Part shown: positions 1 to 6,641 of the stretch, in pieces
How the letters are laid out: the number at the start of each line of letters is the position of its first letter
Position numbering within the stretch: the first letter of the stretch is position 1
DNA from: JAVVVD01 sp964642795
Lineage (GTDB): Bacteria > Bacillota > Clostridia > Christensenellales > CAG-138
Reading direction: 5' to 3'
Assembly: GCA_964642795.1 (NCBI GenBank)
Contig: CAZXRQ010000074.1
Span: 1-6,952 of the forward strand
Length of the DNA: 6,952 bases
Program-made: the position numbers and the translations under genes
Notes under the pieces: model-generated
The model's input: only the letters and a program-made list of their open reading frames with translations
Database searches by the model: none
Told to the model about the DNA's origin: nothing

Positions 1-116
1 ATTCATTTTACCATCTCGAAGGTTCAACTTCTCTCTTTATTGGTTCATATCATTTTAACGCATACACCGAAAAGATAATTTAGCTGTAAAATACTTTTTG
101 CAGTATTATATACTGT
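1..116. other. AT-rich gene-free left edge
   Basis: This stretch lies beyond the 3' end of the permease pair and carries no coding region that I can support. It is AT-rich compared with the rest of the window. The only structure I see is a 6-bp inverted repeat, AATACT at 90-95 and AGTATT at 102-107 with a 6-nt loop. On the minus strand it follows the stop codon of the second permease gene (117-119) after about 9 nt and leads into a short, interrupted T-run. It could be a weak terminator, but the stem has little GC and the call is uncertain. A minus-strand ATG at 4-6 has no clear ribosome binding site and leaves too little sequence to judge. Confidence 0.3.
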
Positions 117-509
117 TTATTTTTTAACATTTTCCCTCCGCCGTTCCCCGCGGATAAGCTGACATACGGCAAGCAATATCAAAAACACTCCGTAGCCCCG
201 TCTCAGCCATTCCCCGGCAAGCAGATTTGCAAGCAGCGCGCCAGCTATCGCCCCCGCGGCGCCGGACAGTATCAACGGAAGGCAGTCGCGCAGGCTGAGC
301 CGCCCCGCGCGGCCATGCACTATAAGCGCGATCACGGCCGCCGGGAGAAACGCCAGCATATTCACCCCCTGCGCCGCGTGCTGCGGCAGAGCCATAAGCA
401 GCGTAAGCGCCGGAATAAGTATCGTACCGCCGCCCATACCCATGCCTGCCGCTACGCCTGCAAGCGCCCCGAAAATAACGTACAGCAGCCAGCTCACAGC
501 AGCATCCAT
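117..509 (-). CDS. Half-size TauE/SafE-family membrane permease subunit (second of pair)
   Basis: The product is a hydrophobic protein of 130 residues with about four membrane segments, half the usual length of TauE/SafE permeases (about 240-270 residues). That family exports or imports sulfite, sulfoacetate and related organic anions; the substrate here is unknown. Near the N-terminus (residues 10-34) it carries the family's glycine-rich signature, GMGMGGGT followed by LIPAL. The C-terminus is basic (RGERRRENVKK), as expected for a cytoplasmic tail. The gene overlaps the upstream permease gene by 16 bp if the ATG at 507-509 is used. An alternative GTG start at 495-497 overlaps the upstream TGA in a GTGA arrangement and would give a 126-residue protein beginning MSWLLYVIF. 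Neither start has a strong ribosome binding site, so translational coupling to the upstream gene is likely. The family call is solid; pairing with the neighbour as a hetero-oligomer is inferred. Confidence 0.85.
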   Translation of the reverse strand: MDAAVSWLLYVIFGALAGVAAGMGMGGGTILIPALTLLMALPQHAAQGVNMLAFLPAAVIALIVHGRAGRLSLRDCLPLILSGAAGAIAGALLANLLAGEWLRRGYGVFLILLAVCQLIRGERRRENVKK

Positions 510-868
510 ATGGCGGCAAATACCATCAGCGCACAAAATATGCGATTGAGCCACACGTTATCCAGCTTTCCCGTGAGTTGCGCGCCGATATAGCCCCCTG
601 CGGCGAGTGCCGGCGCAACGAATACCAGCGCATTATAATCCACGCTGCCGTGAAATGCGTATACTGCCCCGCTCAGCGTACTGAGTGGCAGCATTATACT
701 TATGGCGCAGGCATGTGCGCGCTTATCGTCAAAGCCGCACAGCAGCTTCAGCGCCGTCACCGCCACCATGCCGCCGCCCGCTCCGAAAAGCCCGTTGGCA
801 AGCCCCGCAAGCAGGCCGGCCAGCAGTCTGTTTACCATGTTTTTGCGCGCTTTTCGCTCTTTGTGCAT
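494..868 (-). CDS. Half-size TauE/SafE-family membrane permease subunit (first of pair)
   Basis: The product is 124 residues with a basic N-terminal segment (MHKERKARKN) and about four membrane segments. Residues 14-35 show the TauE/SafE signature, with GLFGAGGG at about 26-33, matching the corresponding motif in the gene immediately downstream. Full-length members of the family contain this motif twice because they arose by internal duplication, so the two small genes together correspond to one whole transporter. I chose the ATG at 866-868 because the sequence just upstream on the minus strand (GGGCGGTG, about 5 nt away) is the best ribosome binding site candidate. A second in-frame ATG at 836-838 has no good site and would remove ten charged residues. 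The gene starts directly after the terminator hairpin that follows the Mrp gene. The transported anion cannot be told from sequence. Confidence 0.85.
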   Translation of the reverse strand: MHKERKARKNMVNRLLAGLLAGLANGLFGAGGGMVAVTALKLLCGFDDKRAHACAISIMLPLSTLSGAVYAFHGSVDYNALVFVAPALAAGGYIGAQLTGKLDNVWLNRIFCALMVFAAIWMLL

Positions 869-911
869 AAAAACACCGCCCGGAATAAGTATCCGCAATG
901 GCGGTGTTTTT
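869..911 (-). terminator. Intrinsic terminator hairpin between the Mrp and permease genes
   Basis: A perfect 12-bp inverted repeat pairs 869-880 with 900-911. The core is CACCGCC/GGCGGTG, flanked by A-runs and T-runs. An inner 4-bp stem (881-884 with 892-895) would close most of the loop. Read on the minus strand, the 3' arm ends in five Ts, the form of a rho-independent terminator, about 21 nt after the Mrp stop codon. The T-run on the opposite side means it could also work on plus-strand transcripts. The T-run ends immediately before the chosen ATG of the permease gene, so the 3' arm also contains that gene's likely ribosome binding site. Confidence 0.75.
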
Positions 912-932
912 TATTAGTCCGTATGTTTTGCT

Positions 933-1784
933 TTATTCGCCAGTACGCGGGCACTCAGGAAGCGACGCCGTCAGCGCGGCCAGCTCGTCCAGCCAGCTGC
1001 CGTTGAACAGCTCTATCATGCCTGTATCGCACGCGGCCGCAAGCTTGGGCTGTATAGGCAGGCTCGCAGTGCAGCCGATCCCGAGCCGCTCTGCCGTAGC
1101 GGCAACGCCGCTGTCCCCGAACGGGCGTATCACCGCGCCGCAGTCCGGGCACTCAACATAGCCCATATTCTCTACCAGCCCCAGCACGGGTATGTTCATC
1201 ATCTTTGCCATGTTGACGGCCTTTTCCACTATCATACCCACCAGCTGCTGCGGTGTGGTCACCACGATTATACCGTCCATGGGTATGGTCTGGAATACCG
1301 TAAGCGGCACGTCGCCGGTTCCCGGCGGCATGTCTATGAACATTATATCAATGTCGCCCCATATGACATCCGTCCAAAACTGCTTTACCACATTCGCCAC
1401 TATCGGCCCGCGCCAAACGACGGGGTCGGTATCGTGCTCCAGCAGCAGATTAACGCTTATCACGGATATGCCGGTTTTGGTCTTAACGGGATACAGGCCG
1501 TTTTCGTCGCCATCCGCGCTCTTATGCAGCCCAAATGCCTGCGGTATGGAAGGCCCGGTTACATCCGCGTCCAGCACGGCTGTCTTCAAGCCCATGCGCT
1601 GTGCGAGTACGGCAAGGCTGCTTGCAACAAGGGACTTACCCACGCCGCCCTTGCCGCTTACCACGCCCACCACCCGCTTGATGTTGGACATACGGTTTGG
1701 CTTTTCGAAGAAATCGGTTTTTCCCTCACGCGAGGAGCACTCCGCCTCACAGTGGGAACAATCATGCGTGCATTCCGAGCTCAT
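933..1784 (-). CDS. mrp: Mrp/NBP35-family ATP-binding Fe-S cluster carrier
   Basis: This is a 283-residue P-loop ATPase of the Mrp/NBP35/ApbC family, cytoplasmic proteins that bind Fe-S clusters and hand them to apo-enzymes. Visible motifs are a deviant Walker A, SGKGGVGKS, at 43-51, with the extra lysine (K45) typical of MinD/Mrp ATPases. There is also a DAD motif at 72-74, a Walker B/switch segment DMPPGTGD at 151-158, and the family's cluster-binding CPDC at 212-215. The N-terminus is cysteine-rich (C5, C9, C12, C16), recalling the ferredoxin-like N-terminus of NBP35 and its clostridial and archaeal relatives. The N-terminal DUF59 domain of proteobacterial Mrp is absent. The start has a GGAG ribosome binding site at 1793-1796, 8 nt upstream. 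The gene begins 16 bp after the GNAT-like gene and is probably co-transcribed with it; a terminator follows. The biochemical role is known for the family; the client proteins here are unknown. Confidence 0.93.
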   Translation of the reverse strand: MSSECTHDCSHCEAECSSREGKTDFFEKPNRMSNIKRVVGVVSGKGGVGKSLVASSLAVLAQRMGLKTAVLDADVTGPSIPQAFGLHKSADGDENGLYPVKTKTGISVISVNLLLEHDTDPVVWRGPIVANVVKQFWTDVIWGDIDIMFIDMPPGTGDVPLTVFQTIPMDGIIVVTTPQQLVGMIVEKAVNMAKMMNIPVLGLVENMGYVECPDCGAVIRPFGDSGVAATAERLGIGCTASLPIQPKLAAACDTGMIELFNGSWLDELAALTASLPECPRTGE

Positions 1785-1800
1785 ATTTCATTCTCCATAT

Positions 1801-2937
1801 TCATATTTGTTTGATGAAGCAGCGGCGGCGCTTGTGCTGCTCCTTATCGAAGAGCTTCCATTGCGCCTGCACCTTTTCATTATCCTCAAGCTGAGGCCCC
1901 GTTTCGCCGTAGAGTACGCCGTTTTTACGCGCGCTCTCCAAAGCGTGGCTCAGTATGATCGAGTTTATGCCTATCCCCTGCAGATCCGGCCGCACCGCCA
2001 CCAGCAGCATGTCCTCGGTGTCGTTTTTACCGCGCAGCGCCTTGAGCGCGCCCACCCAGCCAAACGGCAAAAACCGGCCGCGGCTCTTCTGCATAGCCTC
2101 CGCAAGGCTGGGCGAGCTTACGCCGAAGGCCACCATGTTTTCGTCCTTATCCATTACAAAGCAGGCATAGTCCGGATTTACCAGCGGCACGAACTTCTTT
2201 GCGTACTTCTTTACCTGCTTTTCGGTAAGCTCCACAACGCCGTACAGCTCCGCATAGGCCTCGTTTACCAGACGGAACACCTTTTCGACATAAGGAAGAT
2301 AATCCCAGTTGTGCTTGACCTCGGCAAGATGATAGCTGCCGTGCTGCATCGCGCGCTCAGCAACTCGCTTCAGCCTGGCGGCAATATCGCACTCGTCATT
2401 GTCGCTGTGCAGCTTGATCAAAAACTCCACCCAGTCAGTATCCTTCCTATACCCCATGCGCTCCATGTGCTGAATATAGTATGGGTGGTTGTAGTAGGTG
2501 ATGAACATGCTGCGCCGGTCAAACCCCTCCACCAGCATACCCTCGCGGTCGAGATCGCAAAAGCCCAGCGGCCCGTGTACTTCGTTGCAGCCTTTTTCCC
2601 GCGCCCAGCTTTCCACTGTGCCGAACAGAGCGTCCGCTACCTCCGCATCGTCAATAAAATCCACCTGTGAAAACCGCATCCGCTTTTGGTTGAACTTCTC
2701 GTTTGCCTTATGGCTGAGTATAGCGCCTATGCGGCCTACTATCTCGCCGTCCCGGTATGCTAAAAAGCACTTTGCCTCGCAATAGTCGAACGCGGGATTT
2801 TTTTTGGGGTTCCAGTCGTCCAGATCGTCTCCATACATTGCTGGCACGAACTGGGGCACATCCTTATAGAGTATATTGACGTAATCCACAAATTTTCTAA
2901 GGTCGCGTTTGGTCGTGACCTCTTTTACTGTTACCAT
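1801..2937 (-). CDS. Large GNAT-like N-acetyltransferase family protein
   Basis: The product is a 378-residue soluble protein resembling the long GNAT-like proteins often annotated only as N-acetyltransferase or hypothetical in Clostridia and Bacteroides. It seems to hold two GNAT-like parts. The first contains FLAYRDGEIVGRIGAI (58-73) and the conserved stretch HGPLGFCDLDREGM (121-134). The second contains CFVMDKDENMVAFGV (259-273) and an acetyl-CoA-loop-like RPDLQGIG (316-323), matching the GNAT motif A pattern Q-x-x-G-x-G/A only loosely. The C-terminus is basic. I start at the ATG at 2935-2937 because a run of seven Gs (AGGGGGGGT) lies 6 nt upstream. An open frame continues to 3075 but crosses the predicted promoter and is not family-like. 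The gene leads the unit containing Mrp. Acetyl-CoA use is inferred and the substrate is unknown. Confidence 0.8.
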   Translation of the reverse strand: MVTVKEVTTKRDLRKFVDYVNILYKDVPQFVPAMYGDDLDDWNPKKNPAFDYCEAKCFLAYRDGEIVGRIGAILSHKANEKFNQKRMRFSQVDFIDDAEVADALFGTVESWAREKGCNEVHGPLGFCDLDREGMLVEGFDRRSMFITYYNHPYYIQHMERMGYRKDTDWVEFLIKLHSDNDECDIAARLKRVAERAMQHGSYHLAEVKHNWDYLPYVEKVFRLVNEAYAELYGVVELTEKQVKKYAKKFVPLVNPDYACFVMDKDENMVAFGVSSPSLAEAMQKSRGRFLPFGWVGALKALRGKNDTEDMLLVAVRPDLQGIGINSIILSHALESARKNGVLYGETGPQLEDNEKVQAQWKLFDKEQHKRRRCFIKQI

Positions 2938-2978
2938 CGAATACCCCCCCTGAAAAAAGTATAAAAAATCCTTTGCGT

Positions 2979-3007
2979 AGTATATCAGATTGGCGCTCAT
3001 AATGCAA
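2979..3007 (-). promoter_or_regulatory. Sigma-70-like promoter for the GNAT-Mrp unit
   Basis: On the minus strand, a -35 element TTGCAT (3002-3007) and a -10 element TATACT (2979-2984) are separated by 17 bp. The predicted start site is near 2972, giving a leader of about 35 nt that includes the G-run ribosome binding site. The -10 matches consensus at five of six bases and the -35 at its first three. The position upstream of the unit's first gene supports the call. Confidence 0.55.
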
Positions 3008-3058
3008 AATATCCTGTATTGTCCGCGTTCAGGCGGCCGGCCATACGCAAAAGCCCAC

Positions 3059-3087
3059 TTGCATCGTATCCGCATTGATGCTACTAT
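3059..3087 (+). promoter_or_regulatory. Sigma-70-like promoter for the EamA transporter gene
   Basis: A -35 TTGCAT (3059-3064) and a -10 TACTAT (3082-3087) are separated by 17 bp, on the plus strand. The predicted start site near 3094 leaves a leader of about 20 nt containing the AAGGAGGT ribosome binding site at 3102-3109. The -35 hexamer is the same as that of the divergent promoter on the other strand. An 8-bp palindrome, GGCCGGCC (3035-3042), lies between the two promoters and could be a shared operator, though nothing else supports this. Confidence 0.5.
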
Positions 3088-3114
3088 ACGCCTTGTACAT
3101 CAAGGAGGTCGCAT

Positions 3115-3987
3115 ATGCAGGCTAAAACCCGTGGCATAGTAAAAATGGCGGTCTGCGCCGCCATGTGGAGCATCGCAGGCATATTCATAAAGCTCTTGGA
3201 CTGGCATCCCATGGTGATCGCTGCCTTCCGCAGCCTTGTTGCGGCGGCGGTAGTGGCCGTTTATATGAAGCTCTCCGGCACAGGCTTTATGTTCAACCGG
3301 CAGACTGTAAAGCTGGGTGTCGCCGTCAGCGCACTGCTATGCTGCTTTGTATGCGCAAATAAGCTTACCACCTCTGCAAACGCCATCGTGCTGCAATACT
3401 GTGCGCCCATAATGCTGCTGCTGTATTCCGCGATAGTACGCCACCAACGTTTTCGCACGGCAGACTATATTGTAGTCGCGGCTACATTCGCGGGGATTGC
3501 CATGTTCTTTTTCGATCAGCTTGGCGGCGGAAAACTCATCGGCAACTGTGTAGCGCTGCTGTCCGGCTGTATGTTCGCAGCGATGTTCCTGCTTTCCGGA
3601 GACTGCACCACCCAGGAACGCTTTAATGGCATCCTGCTTGGTCAGCTTATCACCGTCGCCTTTGGAATACCCTTCCTGCTGGCAGGCGGCACCAATTTTG
3701 CATCCGGCGATCTGATCTGGATTTTGGGGCTGGGCATAATTCAGCTGGGGCTGCCGTACATACTGTTCACATTAGCAGTAAAGGACTGCCCGCCGCTGAT
3801 GTGTTCGATCCTTGCTGTGCTGGAGCCGCTGCTCAACCCGGTATGGGTGTTCCTGTTTACAGGCGAGGCGCCGGGCGCATGGGCGCTTTTGGGCGGGGCA
3901 ATAGTACTGTCCTCCGTTACCGTTTGGTGCATATACGATGCGCGCCGTCCCCAGCCTGCTGCAGAAACGCCATCATCTCAGGCATAG
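3115..3987 (+). CDS. EamA/DMT-superfamily transporter
   Basis: This is a 290-residue integral membrane protein with about ten hydrophobic segments arranged as two tandem EamA repeats (roughly residues 9-133 and 142-275), the standard length and layout of drug/metabolite transporter proteins. The first segment has the familiar WSIAGIFIKL pattern (18-27), and the second repeat includes LAVLEPLLNPVWVFLFTGE (229-247), which resembles the conserved 'EPL..P' segment of the family. Such proteins export amino acids, metabolites or drugs across the cytoplasmic membrane; the substrate cannot be assigned. The ATG is set by a near-perfect AAGGAGGT site ending 5 nt upstream. The gene has its own promoter, divergent from the GNAT-Mrp unit. 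I see no strong terminator in the 62 bp before the next gene, so some read-through is possible. Confidence 0.9.
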   Translation: MQAKTRGIVKMAVCAAMWSIAGIFIKLLDWHPMVIAAFRSLVAAAVVAVYMKLSGTGFMFNRQTVKLGVAVSALLCCFVCANKLTTSANAIVLQYCAPIMLLLYSAIVRHQRFRTADYIVVAATFAGIAMFFFDQLGGGKLIGNCVALLSGCMFAAMFLLSGDCTTQERFNGILLGQLITVAFGIPFLLAGGTNFASGDLIWILGLGIIQLGLPYILFTLAVKDCPPLMCSILAVLEPLLNPVWVFLFTGEAPGAWALLGGAIVLSSVTVWCIYDARRPQPAAETPSSQA

Positions 3988-4014
3988 ACCGCAGTTTCTT
4001 AACATTTATCCGCA

Positions 4015-4043
4015 TTGCCGCGCAAATGCAGCTATGATATAAT
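4015..4043 (+). promoter_or_regulatory. Extended -10 promoter predicting a leaderless transcript
   Basis: The -10 is a perfect TATAAT (4038-4043) preceded by TGA, forming an extended TGnTATAAT element. A -35 TTGCCG (4015-4020) lies 17 bp upstream. The usual start site, about 7 nt after the -10, is the A of the ATG at 4050. Only six bases separate the -10 from that ATG, and none could form a ribosome binding site. An imperfect dyad, GCATTGC/GCAAATGC (4012-4018 and 4022-4029, centred on CGC), covers the -35 and could be an operator. Confidence 0.7.
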
Positions 4044-4049
4044 CCCATT

Positions 4050-5258
4050 ATGAAACGCCACTATCGTCGCTACAGGCCTAAGAGACGCAGGCGCAGCCGT
4101 CTGTCGTCCAGCAACTGGGGCCCGATCCTCGCGCTGCTCGGCACGGTGATCGGTATACTTGGCGTCGCCGCGCTTGTGGTGTTTGTGGCGCTGCCGAAGC
4201 TGCTGCCGCTTGTCGGCATAAGCTATACGGCGCCGTTTATGCCCACGCCCACACCTGGTCCCACCGCCGTTCCCGTGGCCACCGCATATCCTATGGAGCT
4301 GTTCGATCCTCAGTCCGCTCAAGCCGAAATAGTGTTTACTGATTCCGGCTCATACCGCTGGTTTTCCGATCCGTACTGTTACGATGGGCAGATAATGCTT
4401 TCCGCCGGCAACCTGGACGATAACAACAACGCTGTGCTGACGGATCTGCTGCTGTACGATCCCGAGTCGCGCACAGCCGAAAAGCTGCCCTACTCCCCCG
4501 CCAATACCCATATAATGTATGCCCGCTTCAATGCGGACTGGATAGTATACCTTGATGCCAACTTTGCCGGAGGCGGCGCCATAATGGCGGTAAACCGAAG
4601 CGACGCAAACGCCAAGCCCGTTCTCGTCAAGGATATTTACACCGGCCAGCCTGAGCTTGTGCTAAGCGGCAACTACCTCGCATTTACTGACCGCACCGGC
4701 AGCAAAATGGATAAGCTGTTCGTGGTGGATCTTTCAACGATGGAAAGCGTTACCGTAGCGATGTTTTCCTCATCGGTATACGGGCAGAGCACGCCGGATC
4801 TGCGCGGTACGCTGCTCACCTGGGCGGATACGTCCAATGTGTCCGATTCGGGGGAAATGATATCCATCATATACCATATGAACCTAAACGCTTCCACCAC
4901 TACCTCCTACGAACCCGGCACATATGTGCATGATCCGCAGGGCGATGGCAGCCATACCGCATGGCTCAACGGTCATCACGGCGCGGACACCTCGCTGTAT
5001 TGCTGCACCGGCGCCGGCGCGCCCATGCTTGTTGCCGACGGCGTTACGGATTTTTCGCTACAGGAGGAGTATATTGCCTACGGCATGAACGAAGCAGTAT
5101 ATGCCTATGTGTTCGATACCGGGAAATCCTATCTTATCTCCCCCGAGCATCAGCTTACGCAGTTTCTCGGCGCTTCGGACGGAAAGATATTCTGGCTTGA
5201 CGTCACCACCCGCGACGTGGGACGCGATATTGTTATGTTCGCGGAGCTGCCCATATAA
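4050..5258 (+). CDS. Membrane-anchored protein with extracellular beta-propeller-like domain, function unknown
   Basis: I do not recognise a named family. The 402-residue product starts with a strongly basic cytoplasmic stretch (residues 1-18, KRRRRSR), followed by one membrane segment (about 24-48, possibly longer) and a Pro/Thr-rich linker (62-81, PTPTPGPTAVPVATAYP). A globular part of about 310 residues follows. By the positive-inside rule this part is outside the cell. It shows repeated short strand patterns such as LLLYDPESRTAEKLPYS, LFVVDLSTMESVTVAMF and AYVFDTGKSYLIS spaced through its length. These resemble blades of a TolB/WD40-like beta-propeller, although I cannot count blades with certainty. 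No catalytic motif is evident. The ATG is the expected transcription start itself, and the next in-frame Met (residue 64) would lose the anchor. The gene is followed 30 bp later by radA and is probably co-transcribed with it. A sensor or binding role is only a guess. Confidence 0.75.
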   Translation: MKRHYRRYRPKRRRRSRLSSSNWGPILALLGTVIGILGVAALVVFVALPKLLPLVGISYTAPFMPTPTPGPTAVPVATAYPMELFDPQSAQAEIVFTDSGSYRWFSDPYCYDGQIMLSAGNLDDNNNAVLTDLLLYDPESRTAEKLPYSPANTHIMYARFNADWIVYLDANFAGGGAIMAVNRSDANAKPVLVKDIYTGQPELVLSGNYLAFTDRTGSKMDKLFVVDLSTMESVTVAMFSSSVYGQSTPDLRGTLLTWADTSNVSDSGEMISIIYHMNLNASTTTSYEPGTYVHDPQGDGSHTAWLNGHHGADTSLYCCTGAGAPMLVADGVTDFSLQEEYIAYGMNEAVYAYVFDTGKSYLISPEHQLTQFLGASDGKIFWLDVTTRDVGRDIVMFAELPI

Positions 5259-5288
5259 AGCCCCGCTCAGCACATTCGGAGGTATCGC

Positions 5289-6641
5289 ATGACAAAAACC
5301 GATAAAACCGTATTCGTCTGCGGCGAGTGCGGCTACGAAAGCGGCAAATGGCTGGGGCGCTGCCCCGCCTGCAACAGCTGGAACACCATGGTTGAGGAAG
5401 CAAAGATCACGCTTCCTTCCACCGCTTCACGCGCTCATGCGCTGCCGTTAGCAGAGGTATCCACCCAAAGCGCAAAGCGGCTTCCCACGGGCATGGGCGA
5501 GCTCGACCGCGTACTTGGCGGAGGCATAGTGTCCGGCAGCACGGTGCTGCTCGGCGGCGATCCCGGCATAGGCAAGTCCACGCTGCTGATGCAAACAGCC
5601 GCAAGCCTCGGAAAACAAGGCAAAGCGCTGTACGTCACCGGCGAGGAATCCGCCGCCCAGCTCAAGCTGCGCGCAGAGCGGCTCGGCATACGCGACGGTA
5701 TGCTGCTGCTCGCCGAAAACGACATCGACGCCATAGAGGCCGAGTATCAGCGCATATCTCCAAGCTTTCTTATCATCGATTCCATACAAACCGTATACTG
5801 CGCAGAGCTTCCCGGCGCACAGGGCAGCGTGAGCCAGGTGCGCGAATGCACGGCGCGCCTTACCCGTATAGCCAAAACCGGCGGCTGCACCGTGTTTATA
5901 GTAGGTCACGTCACCAAAGAAGGCGCTATCGCCGGACCGCGTGTACTCGAACACATGGTGGATACGGTGCTGTATTTTGAAGGCGACCGGCATGGCATGT
6001 TCCGCCTTCTGCGCGCCGTAAAAAACCGCTACGGCTCCACCAACGAGATAGGTGTGTTCGAAATGCAAAACGGCGGCATGGCCGAGGTGCCGGATCCTTC
6101 CGGCCTGTTTCTCTCCGGTGCCAGCGCCCCCGGCTGTGCGGTCACCTGTGCGCTGGAGGGCACCCGTCCCATGCTTATTGAAGTGCAGGCGCTGCTCTCC
6201 CCTACGGCATTCGGTAATCCGCGCCGCATGGCCACCGGCCTCGACCCCAACCGCCTCATACTGCTGCTTGCCGTGCTGGAAAAGCACGCCGGATTTCGTG
6301 TTCATGACAAGGACGTATATGCAAACGTGGTAGGCGGCATACGCCTTGACGAGCGCGCCGGCGACCTTGCCGTAGCCCTGTGTATAGCCTCATCGCTGCA
6401 GGATATCCCGCTGCCACCGCACACCGCTGTGCTGGGCGAGCTCTCACTCACCGGCGAAGTACGCTCTGTCAGCCGCATGGATAAGCGCATCGCCGAATGT
6501 GCACGCCTTGGCTTCACCACCCTTATTCTGCCCAAGGGCGCCCGCGCCGCCGCCGCCGGTATTACGCTGCATCGCATATCCACTTTAGCCGACGCCGCAC
6601 GCTTGCTGCAAGCGCTTCCACAAGCGCCCGCAAAAGATTGA
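5289..6641 (+). CDS. radA: DNA repair protein RadA (Sms)
   Basis: RadA is a RecA-like, hexameric DnaB-type ATPase that drives branch migration during recombinational repair and, in Firmicutes, transformation. At 450 residues it is full length. In order there is an N-terminal C4 zinc finger (C11, C14, C25, C28) and a RecA-type ATPase core with Walker A GGDPGIGKST (89-98) and Walker B LIIDSIQ (161-167). Next come the RadA-specific motif KNRYGS (245-250) and PDPSGLF (268-274), then a C-terminal Lon-protease-like domain (from about 290) of the kind lacking the protease catalytic serine. The usual motif is KNRFG, so the Tyr for Phe is a small, conservative variation. A GGAGGT site at 5278-5283, 5 nt before the ATG, fixes the start. 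The preceding gene ends 30 bp upstream. A consensus promoter for the next unit overlaps the stop codon. No disA follows, unlike in many Firmicutes. Confidence 0.97.
   Translation: MTKTDKTVFVCGECGYESGKWLGRCPACNSWNTMVEEAKITLPSTASRAHALPLAEVSTQSAKRLPTGMGELDRVLGGGIVSGSTVLLGGDPGIGKSTLLMQTAASLGKQGKALYVTGEESAAQLKLRAERLGIRDGMLLLAENDIDAIEAEYQRISPSFLIIDSIQTVYCAELPGAQGSVSQVRECTARLTRIAKTGGCTVFIVGHVTKEGAIAGPRVLEHMVDTVLYFEGDRHGMFRLLRAVKNRYGSTNEIGVFEMQNGGMAEVPDPSGLFLSGASAPGCAVTCALEGTRPMLIEVQALLSPTAFGNPRRMATGLDPNRLILLLAVLEKHAGFRVHDKDVYANVVGGIRLDERAGDLAVALCIASSLQDIPLPPHTAVLGELSLTGEVRSVSRMDKRIAECARLGFTTLILPKGARAAAAGITLHRISTLADAARLLQALPQAPAKD

Noticed and set aside
578..1006. A plus-strand open frame over the permease and terminator region
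   Set aside because: It crosses the terminator and is antisense to genes with clear family signatures.
1192..2670. A long open frame (492 codons) on the plus strand
   Set aside because: It lies entirely opposite the Mrp and GNAT-like genes, has no family resemblance, spans the junction between them, and arises because the GC-rich complementary strand lacks stops.
2938..3075. Upstream extension of the GNAT-like gene
   Set aside because: The frame stays open but runs across the predicted promoter, and the G-run ribosome binding site sits just before the ATG at 2937.
5448..6305. A 285-codon open frame on the minus strand
   Set aside because: It is antisense to radA, has low-complexity His/Ala/Gly-rich composition, and lacks a ribosome binding site.
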